The position numbers and the translations under genes were made by a program. Positions 1 through 7,715 of a stretch of 34,706 nt of DNA are shown here, piece by piece (position 1 is the first letter of the stretch; the number at the start of each line of letters is the position of its first letter). The notes beneath the pieces were generated by a model, which saw only the letters and a list, made by a program, of their open reading frames with translations, searched no databases and was not told the DNA's origin. The stretch comes from Planctomycetota bacterium (GTDB lineage Bacteria; Planctomycetota; PLA2; JAEUHO01): contig JAQBWE010000004.1 in NCBI GenBank assembly GCA_027625315.1, forward strand, positions 1-34,706. Direction: 5' to 3'.

Positions 1-12
1 GCTCAACAAGGA

Positions 13-54
13 GGGAGGGAGGGAGGGCTGGAGAGAGGAGGCTGGAGAGAGGAG
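13..54. repeat. G-quadruplex-type GGGA run plus 14-bp tandem repeat
   Basis: Bases 13-27 read GGGAGGGAGGGAGGG, four G3 tracts with single-A loops, the tightest intramolecular G-quadruplex pattern. Directly after it, GCTGGAGAGAGGAG occurs twice in perfect tandem (27-40 and 41-54). The block lies just past the stop of the minus-strand gene at 62, so that gene's transcript would carry the C-rich complement. No gene is visible here. Whether it acts in transcription stalling or is slippage-prone low-complexity DNA cannot be decided from one sequence. Confidence 0.75.
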
Positions 55-61
55 GGAGGCG

Positions 62-883
62 TCAGGATCCGGTCGCGGCGCGCTTCACACGCTTGGCTTC
101 CCGTTCCCGACGCAGCGCCACACCGCGGAGGGCCGCGGCGCGGGCAATTTCACGAAGCTGGGCTTCTCGGACGACGCGGAAGGCGCGCAAATCCTCGGCC
201 TGCTTCCAGACGTCACGCTCGCTCTCGACACCGTCGAGGACCGGCACGGGCGGCGCGGCGCGCGGAACGCTGTGACCGGGCGCTTCAGCGCACTCGGCCA
301 GCACGGTACGCATCTCGTTGAGCACGGTGGGCTCGCCCGTCCAGAGACCGATGAAGCCACCGCTGGGCAGCGCGCGTGCGACCACCGCGACCCGGAAGCC
401 GGGGGTATCCGCCAACAGGAACCGGTAGTTGCGCAGGTGCAGGGGCGTCGCCACTTGGCGCACGCGGCCCACGCGCGCGACGGGCAGGGGGTTGAGGCTC
501 GCATTGAAACCAAACGTCGTGGCGGCCGCGGCCAGCTCGCGCAGGCTGCGCGCCCGGGTGCCCAGCTCGTCCGCGTGCGGCAGGCTGAGGAACACGCTTC
601 CGCCGAGACGCTCGTCCTTCACGGTGTCCTCGACGTCTACCTCGGCCGTGCGGAGTTCGGCCGGATCGAGCACCAACAGCGTGCCCTCTGGGAGGGCGGT
701 CGGGCTGAGGAGCTCTTCAACGGGTCGCGGGCTCCGCAGGCTGGCGGGGTCCTCGACGCCGAGGATGTCCAAGGCGCGCTCGACGGCGTCGAAAGCGCGG
801 TCAAGGATCGGGAACGCGCGCGGGTAGGCGGCGGGTTCACCGAAGAGCTCGGGGAGATCACAGTGAGGAAGAGGGCGGATCAT
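62..883 (-). CDS. Hypothetical protein, possible DICT-like sensory domain
   Basis: I do not recognise this protein with confidence. The ORF extends to a TTG at 994, but the first 37 residues are low-complexity. I prefer the ATG at 883 (MIRPLPHCDLPELF), which has an AGGA about 14 bases upstream. The product is then about 273 residues, soluble, without signal peptide or membrane segment. Its middle (about 150 residues in) reads like an alpha/beta sensory fold: a 'FGFNASLNP' stretch, then 'LRNYRFLLADTPGFRVAVVARAL', then 'GFIGLWTGEP'. This faintly recalls DICT domains, which accompany signalling proteins, but the match is impressionistic. The C-terminus is a basic, helical Arg/Lys/Ala-rich tail ending 'REREAKRVKRAATGS'. 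It lies downstream of the deoxyhypusine-synthase-like gene on the same strand, with a 337-bp gap. Confidence 0.6.
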   Translation of the reverse strand: MIRPLPHCDLPELFGEPAAYPRAFPILDRAFDAVERALDILGVEDPASLRSPRPVEELLSPTALPEGTLLVLDPAELRTAEVDVEDTVKDERLGGSVFLSLPHADELGTRARSLRELAAAATTFGFNASLNPLPVARVGRVRQVATPLHLRNYRFLLADTPGFRVAVVARALPSGGFIGLWTGEPTVLNEMRTVLAECAEAPGHSVPRAAPPVPVLDGVESERDVWKQAEDLRAFRVVREAQLREIARAAALRGVALRREREAKRVKRAATGS

Positions 884-1220
884 GAGGGGGGGGCCGTCCT
901 GCTGGGAGCTCCCATCCCCGGGGGCGACCTGACGGGCGACCGCGAGGAAAGGGCTGGCTCGTTGGCGTGCGGCGGACGTTCGGGCCGGTTCCAAATCCGT
1001 CCGCGGTCGATGTCTCTACGTCGTTGGACGCACGAGGGTTGGGACGGTTTCCACGCGCGGCCGCCGAGTTCTGCCAAGTTGGCAGACTTTTGACCTACGC
1101 GACGACGTAACGTGCTTTCCAATAACGCGTTACGCGTTCTGTACAGGTTGCGTAAGAAGTGGTCGCTAACGGCCCTCAGGCGGCTCGGGAGCGCGCGAGT
1201 AACGCCGCCGGGTCGGGTGC
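884..1220. other. 337-bp intergenic region between two minus-strand genes
   Basis: No convincing gene. Plus-strand ORFs crossing it are antisense shadows of gene 62-883. It holds a perfect 17-bp inverted repeat (1070-1086) and two tandem copies of ACGCGTT (1125-1131 and 1132-1138). Both are plausible regulatory sites for the downstream minus-strand gene. I saw no T-tailed hairpin after the stop at 1221. Confidence 0.5.
1070..1086. promoter_or_regulatory. Perfect 17-bp inverted repeat, candidate operator
   Basis: TCTGCCAAGTTGGCAGA has two perfect 8-base arms around one central base. The loop is too short for an RNA hairpin, so a dimeric DNA-binding protein site is the natural reading. It lies 187 bp upstream of the preferred start of the minus-strand gene at 883. 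The regulator is unknown. Confidence 0.45.
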
Positions 1221-2318
1221 TCAGGCGCGCGTACCGAGGCGCTCTTGCACGGCCTTCACGAGCAGCGGCCAAGTCACGGTCGCATCGGCGAGGACCTCGG
1301 CGTACTGGCCACCCTCGCGCTTGCTGACGAACTTGCCCCAGGACACGCCTTCGCTGTACGTGCAGCCAGAGAGTCCACCCCAGTGCGCCGGCTCCGGACA
1401 GAGCCGAATGCCGTACTGGAAGCGCCGGATCGGAACGTCGATGCCGAGACGCGTGCGCGTGATATCGAGGTACGGCGAGACCTGCTGCGCCCAGTTGCGC
1501 GGGACGCCGCCCCCCACCGTAAAGATGCCGACGCGCTTGGCCGCGATGACCCGCTCCGTGTAGTCCTCGAGGTCCAAGAACCCGTCGTAGCGCGGATACG
1601 GCCGGCCAGCGTCGCGGCAGCGCCGCTGAAACAGGGCCGTGTCGAGGCCGATCTCCGAGTCCGTGAAGGCCGGAACGTAGACGGGGATGCCGCGCGCTGC
1701 GGCCGACTTCAGGATGCCGCGCCCCTCGACGTTCGCACCCAGCCACTCGCCGAGCCGCTGGTGAAAGTACGCACTGCTGTACGGCTCGTTGGCATCGAAG
1801 CTATGCAGGACCGTGCTGACGATGCGCTCGATGTCATCGAGGCTCTGTTCGAGCTCCAGCGTGTCGTAGACACGGTCGTAGCCCTTCTCAAACAGCTCGT
1901 CGTCGTCCATGGACGGGTCGTACTTGAAGTGCGAGCGGCCCGTCGCCTCGACGAACCCGTGCGCCATGAGCGCGCCGGTCGAAACGATGGCGTCGATCCA
2001 GCCGTCCTCGATCATGTCGCAGAGCACGAGGCCCATCTTGGCGATCGTCATCGCCCCAGACAGCGTGCAGACGACCATGCAGTCCTTGTCGCTGACCATG
2101 GCCTCCAACACGTCCGCTGCCTCGCCCAGCGCGCGCCCGGCGAAGGCGGTCCGCGACATCGCCCGGAGCAGTTGGTCGGCGTTCCCCACCGAGCCCAAGT
2201 CCAGGGGCTCGAGCGCCGTCAGCCCGTCGGACAGGCCGTCGTGTAGTTCACGGCGTTCGGGATCCTCGTGCGCACCATGCGGCGAGGCGGGGGGCTGGCG
2301 GTGGCTCATGCGCGCCAT
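1221..2318 (-). CDS. Deoxyhypusine synthase family protein
   Basis: A 365-residue member of the deoxyhypusine synthase family (about the eukaryotic length). The eukaryotic and archaeal enzyme transfers the aminobutyl group of spermidine to a lysine of eIF5A/aIF5A with NAD. Bacteria lack that substrate, and bacterial homologues have been linked to polyamine chemistry such as homospermidine formation. Visible support includes the early 'MVVCTLSGAMTIAKMG' nucleotide-binding stretch, 'DAIVSTGALMAHGF', 'GIPVYVPAFTDSEIG', 'IFTVGGGVPRNW' and the active-site 'GVSWGKF'. Its lysine falls at residue 329 and matches the catalytic lysine region of human DHS. The C-terminal 'YAEVLADATVTWPLLV' also fits. 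ATG 2318 opens the ORF. ATG at Met4 (2309) has AGGA at better spacing and may be the real start. It begins 59 bp after the pilin-like operon, so co-transcription is possible. Confidence 0.93.
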   Translation of the reverse strand: MARMSHRQPPASPHGAHEDPERRELHDGLSDGLTALEPLDLGSVGNADQLLRAMSRTAFAGRALGEAADVLEAMVSDKDCMVVCTLSGAMTIAKMGLVLCDMIEDGWIDAIVSTGALMAHGFVEATGRSHFKYDPSMDDDELFEKGYDRVYDTLELEQSLDDIERIVSTVLHSFDANEPYSSAYFHQRLGEWLGANVEGRGILKSAAARGIPVYVPAFTDSEIGLDTALFQRRCRDAGRPYPRYDGFLDLEDYTERVIAAKRVGIFTVGGGVPRNWAQQVSPYLDITRTRLGIDVPIRRFQYGIRLCPEPAHWGGLSGCTYSEGVSWGKFVSKREGGQYAEVLADATVTWPLLVKAVQERLGTRA

Positions 2319-2377
2319 CCTGCGGACACGGCCTCAGGACGCAAGCCCGAGCCGACCGCTGCCGGCCCGCAGCCCGC

Positions 2378-3610
2378 CTATAGGTCGCGGGGGTGGGCGA
2401 TCACCGTGTTGCTTTGGACCCCCACGACGCCCTTGCCGCCCGGCGACTCGACCACGAGGTGCATCCACACCTTCCGCGTGCCGCTGAGACCTGTGACCTT
2501 CACCTCGAACCCGTCCGGCTTCCACACGGCCGGATCGTCTGGGCTCAGCCGGGCCCGCCGGTAGGGATCCCCCGCCTTCGTCGGCGCGAGTTGGGTGTGG
2601 GCGTGCACGAGGCGCCCGCCCTCCCCGGCGTCGGGATCCTCTTCGATGCTCATGGGTACGACCGGCGTAGATTCGATCGTGCCGAGGCTGCCGAGCCGGA
2701 AGAACGCCTCGTCCACCGGCGCGCCGACATCCCAGGCGAGGTCGCACCCGAAGCGCCCGACGAGATCGGCCACGACGCTGCGCCGCTCATCATCGTCCTC
2801 GATGTCCTGAAGCTGGGTGAGATTGGCGTAGCGCACGCTGCGCCACACCACGAGGTCGCGGGCTGGCTGCACGGGCGCATCGAGGATCAGCTTGCGATCC
2901 GTCTCGGTGGGGTAGCAGCACACGATCCGATAGAGATCGATGTGGCGCAGCTGTGCCGTCGGTGCGTCGGCGACGGCCTCTACGGCATCGCTCTCGCGAG
3001 CGAACAGGAGGATGTTCCCCGTGTGGGGATCTCCGACCTCATCGGGAGCCAGAGCCGCGAGTGCATCCGTGCGCGGCAGGCGGGCGCCGGTCAGCAGGGG
3101 GCGCGCATCGAGCTCAAGGGCGCCGAGGTAGCCGGCACCGACGCCGTCCCCCGTCAGGAGGATCCGACTGCCGTTGACGGCCGCCAGCAGTTCATACGTC
3201 AGTCGTTCGCTGCGCTCCGTGGCGGTGCGGACGGCGCGCACACGGCGCTCGGCGCGCGTAGCGCCATCGATCGTGGCCTGCACGATGAGCGCCATGATGG
3301 AGAGGATGCCCATCATGATCGCGAGCTCGAACATCGAGAAGCCCGCTTCGTGGCGGCGGGTCGATCTAGCCTCCTGCGCCAGACGTTCGCTTCGATGAAC
3401 CGGCCCGGCTCCGGGGGATCGGGCGGACGTGGGATCAATGCCCGCTCGACCGCGGTCGGCGGGCTGGCTGGGGCGCGGAAGGCCGATGAGGAGGACGACT
3501 CGTGGCCGGTCCACTCGAGGACGACGAAGCGGCCTGATCGGTCCCAGCCCAGTCCGCCGCACATCCGGGATGCAACGGGACTTCGCGTTCACCACCTTAG
3601 CGGTTGACAT
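2378..3610 (-). CDS. Prepilin-like (pseudopilin) protein; start uncertain
   Basis: The diagnostic segment is 'HEAGFSMFELAIMMGILSIMALI': a glycine before Phe(+1), a Glu at +5 and a hydrophobic helix. That is a type IV prepilin / type II secretion pseudopilin N-terminus, processed by prepilin peptidase. The remaining roughly 300 residues form an exported domain I do not recognise. The start is a problem. The only ATG (3610) overlaps the upstream stop by 14 bp but gives an implausible Arg/Pro-rich leader of about 90 residues. AGGAGG at 3370-3375 would suit a 9-10 residue leader (STRRHEAG|F), yet no ATG, GTG or TTG follows in frame. Over 3370-3564 a different frame has the better third-base GC pattern. 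The N-terminus is therefore either misread or frameshifted. It is the last gene of the pilin-like operon. Confidence 0.75.
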   Translation of the reverse strand: MSTAKVVNAKSRCIPDVRRTGLGPIRPLRRPRVDRPRVVLLIGLPRPSQPADRGRAGIDPTSARSPGAGPVHRSERLAQEARSTRRHEAGFSMFELAIMMGILSIMALIVQATIDGATRAERRVRAVRTATERSERLTYELLAAVNGSRILLTGDGVGAGYLGALELDARPLLTGARLPRTDALAALAPDEVGDPHTGNILLFARESDAVEAVADAPTAQLRHIDLYRIVCCYPTETDRKLILDAPVQPARDLVVWRSVRYANLTQLQDIEDDDERRSVVADLVGRFGCDLAWDVGAPVDEAFFRLGSLGTIESTPVVPMSIEEDPDAGEGGRLVHAHTQLAPTKAGDPYRRARLSPDDPAVWKPDGFEVKVTGLSGTRKVWMHLVVESPGGKGVVGVQSNTVIAHPRDL

Positions 3611-6600
3611 AGATCTTTTCCATGTGCTGCGTGTAGTGCAGCGCCTCGTCGAGGCGGAAGCCCTCGATGCGGATCAGATACGAGCCCTGGGGGAACTCAT
3701 CCGCGGGCGTGTTCCACGTGAAGCTCTCGTCGCCGCCGGGTACCGCGTCCACGAGCGTCTGATCCGGATCGCGACCGACGCCTTCGATCCACGGCACACG
3801 GCCGGGCGTGACCGCTTCGCCGTTCAACATCGACTGCCATGTGCGGCCGTTGTCCTTCGACACCATGGGCACATAGACGAGCGAGTCGCTCGACTCGGCG
3901 AACCCATCGGGATACGAGCTCGTGTACTTCTTCCCGTCCCAGCGCGTCCACGACACGCTCCAGCGGACCTCGATGGTGCTCGGGTTGTCGAGCTCCGTAA
4001 TCAATGTAGGAGCGAGAAGCTGCATCCGCGGCAGCTGCCGGATGCGGTTGGCCGAGGACGGCAGGCCGCTGCCGAAGTAACTGTGGACGAGCGACAGCAT
4101 GCTGTAGCGGGCGATGAACGATGAGCCCGACTCCGTCGTCCGGTCGATGCCGTTCACAACGACGTACCCGCCGCGCGGGTCGAGACCCGGCTCCTGAAGC
4201 CGAATGAGGCCGCTGCCGACAAGGCCCGCGGTGCTGTGGTTGTAGTAGCGCCGCACGAGTTGGGCGCTGTAGCGCGGGAAACTGTCCGTGTAGCCAAACT
4301 CGTCCCCGACCCCGCCGCTGTAGCTGCTGGCGAGGTGGAACGGCCGGCTGATCTGCGTGCTGCTCGGGAGGGGGAAGTTGTACTCACTCGACAGCTCGGG
4401 CCCGTCCTCGACCAGGGAGCCCGAGTCGCCGCTTTTGAACTGGTGGTGATACGTGGCGCTGGAGGTCCCGATGTTGAAGAAGGAGGTGCAGCCCTCTTCC
4501 TTGGTGCGCGTGATGCTGGCGATCAGCGTGGTCCCCGTGGGTTGCTGGCTCACCGGCGACTCCTGCCGGCGGATGAGCCGGAAGGTCGCGGGCGCGGTGC
4601 CGGCGTCGGCGCGCAGGTTGCCCCACGGCTTCCACTGGGCGCCATACGCGCTATCCGGGCACAGCTCGCCCAGCCACGGCTTGCTCCACCAATGGCCGCC
4701 AGCGCGCACGCCCGCGTCCGCGCCCGAGTTCTCGCGTACGTACTTGCGGCTTCCAATGATGGCGGCCGTGCCGCCGCTCGTGGTGAGCGTGTTCTCGTTG
4801 ACATCGGTGGTCAAGCCAAAGGGCTTGCCGTCCATCGGGATGCTGTTGGCGTACCCGTTGGCGCTGTCATAGCCCACGTCGCCGCCGAGGGAGAGGTAGT
4901 AGAAGCTGAAGCCCGTCTGCGACGTCCAGAGCGCCTCGCTCTTCGTGATCGCCGTTCGCAGCCACTGGTAGACGCGCGCCACGTCGTGGCCCGCGCGCCC
5001 CTTCCAGCCGTCGCGCAGGCGCGCGCCATCGAAAGCGAGCCATGCGGACTGGGCGTTGGCCACGCCGTTGGACAAGTTGTCGAACGACCAGTTGTAGCCG
5101 TGCGGCGCGGTCGCTCCCGACCGATCCGTGTCGGCGTAGGGCGAGTGGCGGGGGTCGCCCTGGAACTGGTACCGCTCGCTAAACGGCACGGTCGCGGGAT
5201 CCGCATGGAACCAGGCGAAGGTGCGCGAGAGGTTGCGCGGCTCGTTGCGCGTGGGCCACTGCGTGCCGGCTTCCAGGTCGGTGCCGATCCGGGTCTCGAC
5301 CGCCAGGAGCCGATCCGTCGCGTCGCCATCGCCGGCGCCCGGTGCTGAGGCCAGGACGGTGCGCACGGAGTCGAGCGGCAGGGTGATGCGCCAACGCGCG
5401 GTGTTCTTGGGAGCATTGCCGCTCCAGGCGAGGTCGCGCGTGAAACGATTGGCGTCGGTCGCGCTATCCGGCGTGGGGCAGGGGATGTAGTCCAGGTCGT
5501 AGAGGCGCCATCCGGCGGGCAAGCCCTGAGACCCCACGGCGGGCGTTTCGAGGGGCGTACCGTGGAGCGTGATCACGCTGCGGTTGCCGGCCGCATCGAA
5601 CACGGCCTCGAACCACATCTCGCCGCGCTCGACGCCGCCGTCGCGCACGCCATTCATGTTGGTGTCGAAGAACGTCTCGCCTGCGCCCCAGATGGTGTCG
5701 CCATCGAGATCAAGGAAGGGCTCGCCGTACGCAGCGACGTACGAGGCCTCGGCGCCGATGTTGCCGTACGCGGCCGGATTCCAAGGCTGCCACGCGGGCG
5801 GTAGCTCCATGGTCGGTCCGTCGCGCAGGCCGTTCTTGTTGCGGTCCCAGTAGGGCTCCGGGGCATCCCAAACGCCGTCACCATCCGCGTCGACGAACGA
5901 CTCAGCCGGGCGGGCGGGATCGAAGATGCCATCGCCGTCGCCATCGACGAACGACTCGGCCGTGGCGCTATACGCGCCATCGCCGTCGAGCTCCTGATGC
6001 GGATCGTATGCATCCTTGACGCCGTTGCCGTCCAGGTCGAACCAAGTCTCGACCACCTGCCGAATGCCGTCGCCGTTGGTGTCGGAGAGCGCCTCGGGGT
6101 ACTGCGTCGCGGCTTCGAACGCCCGGTACGGATCGGCCGTACCGTCGCCATCGGCGTCGATGCCTCCGGGCAGTCGCTCGACGACGAGCGACGGCGAAAG
6201 GACGGCGTTGGTCGCCCGGGTCCAGTCCGCTCCGGGTAGCACTAGCGTGGCGGGTACGCCGGCCGTCCATTGGCCATCGCCATTCCAATCCTCGAACGCT
6301 TCGCCGGCGCCGCGCTTGCCGTCGCCATCGAGGTCGGCAAACGGCTCGGCCTGCTCCATCAGCACGGCCGCGCCCGACGGCCCGTCGAACGCCGCCTTCC
6401 AAGCGTGGACGCGGAAGCGCGGGACGACGGCGGGCAGCCCGCCCAGAGCGACGCGCCGGGGCATGAGGTGCTCCGGGTGCGTCACGACGCGCCAGCCGGG
6501 GTGCTGCTCCGGCGCCGCGGCGGCGTCGCTGATGTTGCGCACAGGCGGCATGGGCAGCAGCTCGCCGTGCAGGTTCACGATGAGCGCGTTGTGGTACCGA

Positions 6601-7715
6601 TCGGGCTCCGCCACCATGCGGTCGAGCAGGATGCGCCAGGTCGGTGTGTCGTCGGTCTCGAGGCCCGCGTCGACGCGCGCCTCGTGGCGCGCGAGCGCCT
6701 CGGGGTAGCGCTTGCAGTGGTTCTGCATGTCGGCCAGGGCATAGGGCACCTCGTTGCCGACATCCCAGCGGTCGTCACCGTTGGTGTCGGTGAAGGGCTC
6801 GCCCATGTCGTAGGCCCCGTTGCCGTTCGAATCCGTGTACGACTCAGCTGAAAGGAAGTCGCCCACGTGGTTGGGTGTGGACACGCCATCGCGGTTCATG
6901 CGCGCCGCCATGCGCTCAGGGACGTAGTAGCGCTGCGACGCGTTCCCGGCGGGCATGGAGCCGGGATAGACGTACGCCCAGGGCGTGTCGTCCGTGCTGC
7001 TCCGCGCTTCGTTCGTGTACGGCGCGTACTCCTCGTCGCGGCCGTAGCCCAGCTTCGTGATCCAGTGCGTACGGAACTTGAGACCCGGATTGCGGCCCTC
7101 GAGATCGCGGAGCGTCGCTTCGACGAACGGCTGGATGCTGTCCATGAACACCCACCAGCCCGGCACGTTCTCGCAGGCCACGAGGAACACGTCGTAGACC
7201 TGGGTCGTGGGGAAGGCATCCCCCACCGTGCGAATCACGGAAGACACATCGGCCATCAGCTCGCCGGGCAGCGTATCGCCCGGACGCACGCGGTAGACCT
7301 GCACCGTACAGATGCGCAGGTCGCGCGTCGCAACGCCGGGGAACGGCCGTACGGTGATGCGGCGCTGCCAGCGCCACTCGCCGCGATCTCTGATGTTGCC
7401 CGAGACCACGTTGCCAGCCGGCAGATACGCCGTCGGCTCGACCGGATCCGGCTGAATGGTCAGCGAGGGGACGTACGCGACGCCGTCGTCGAAGCCGTCG
7501 AGATCTGCGGCCACTTCGCCCTCGCCGCCCTCAACGAACGAGCGCAGCTCGGCGAGCATCGCCATGGCCTTCTGGCGGGCGAAGGCGCGGTCGCGCACCC
7601 AGTCGCTGTGCTGCGTATCGCGGAGGACGAACGCGATGCCCGCCATGGCCGCGACGGCCATGACCGAAACCGCGATGAGTACCTCAATGAGACCGAAGCC
7701 GCGCGCGCGAGTCAT
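3597..7715 (-). CDS. Giant prepilin-like protein with calcium-loop repeats
   Basis: A 1372-residue protein with a textbook prepilin N-terminus: six-residue leader MTRARG, then 'FGLIEVLIAVSVMAVAAMAG' with Phe(+1), Glu(+5) and one hydrophobic helix. Ordinary type IV pilins have about 130-200 residues, so this is roughly seven to ten times longer. Between about residues 290 and 700 lie some 13 acidic loops, such as 'YTDSNGNGAYD', 'FTDTNGDDRWD', 'FVDGDGDGIFD', 'FVDADGDGVWD' and 'FFDTNMNGVRD', often followed by GE and an aromatic. These are EF-hand/dockerin/thrombospondin-3-type calcium-binding loops. The C-terminal half is Trp/Tyr/Ser-rich and unrecognised, ending in a possible beta domain ('STIEVRWSVSWTRWDGK'). 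The start overlaps the upstream stop as TAATG, so translation is probably coupled. It is likely a surface-exposed pilus-associated structural or adhesive subunit. Confidence 0.88.
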   Translation of the reverse strand: MTRARGFGLIEVLIAVSVMAVAAMAGIAFVLRDTQHSDWVRDRAFARQKAMAMLAELRSFVEGGEGEVAADLDGFDDGVAYVPSLTIQPDPVEPTAYLPAGNVVSGNIRDRGEWRWQRRITVRPFPGVATRDLRICTVQVYRVRPGDTLPGELMADVSSVIRTVGDAFPTTQVYDVFLVACENVPGWWVFMDSIQPFVEATLRDLEGRNPGLKFRTHWITKLGYGRDEEYAPYTNEARSSTDDTPWAYVYPGSMPAGNASQRYYVPERMAARMNRDGVSTPNHVGDFLSAESYTDSNGNGAYDMGEPFTDTNGDDRWDVGNEVPYALADMQNHCKRYPEALARHEARVDAGLETDDTPTWRILLDRMVAEPDRYHNALIVNLHGELLPMPPVRNISDAAAAPEQHPGWRVVTHPEHLMPRRVALGGLPAVVPRFRVHAWKAAFDGPSGAAVLMEQAEPFADLDGDGKRGAGEAFEDWNGDGQWTAGVPATLVLPGADWTRATNAVLSPSLVVERLPGGIDADGDGTADPYRAFEAATQYPEALSDTNGDGIRQVVETWFDLDGNGVKDAYDPHQELDGDGAYSATAESFVDGDGDGIFDPARPAESFVDADGDGVWDAPEPYWDRNKNGLRDGPTMELPPAWQPWNPAAYGNIGAEASYVAAYGEPFLDLDGDTIWGAGETFFDTNMNGVRDGGVERGEMWFEAVFDAAGNRSVITLHGTPLETPAVGSQGLPAGWRLYDLDYIPCPTPDSATDANRFTRDLAWSGNAPKNTARWRITLPLDSVRTVLASAPGAGDGDATDRLLAVETRIGTDLEAGTQWPTRNEPRNLSRTFAWFHADPATVPFSERYQFQGDPRHSPYADTDRSGATAPHGYNWSFDNLSNGVANAQSAWLAFDGARLRDGWKGRAGHDVARVYQWLRTAITKSEALWTSQTGFSFYYLSLGGDVGYDSANGYANSIPMDGKPFGLTTDVNENTLTTSGGTAAIIGSRKYVRENSGADAGVRAGGHWWSKPWLGELCPDSAYGAQWKPWGNLRADAGTAPATFRLIRRQESPVSQQPTGTTLIASITRTKEEGCTSFFNIGTSSATYHHQFKSGDSGSLVEDGPELSSEYNFPLPSSTQISRPFHLASSYSGGVGDEFGYTDSFPRYSAQLVRRYYNHSTAGLVGSGLIRLQEPGLDPRGGYVVVNGIDRTTESGSSFIARYSMLSLVHSYFGSGLPSSANRIRQLPRMQLLAPTLITELDNPSTIEVRWSVSWTRWDGKKYTSSYPDGFAESSDSLVYVPMVSKDNGRTWQSMLNGEAVTPGRVPWIEGVGRDPDQTLVDAVPGGDESFTWNTPADEFPQGSYLIRIEGFRLDEALHYTQHMEKIYVNR

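Noticed and set aside
2393-3607. 404-residue plus-strand ORF
   Set aside because: Mirror of the third prepilin-like gene. It has no domains and His/Gly/Arg-rich composition typical of high-GC antisense frames.
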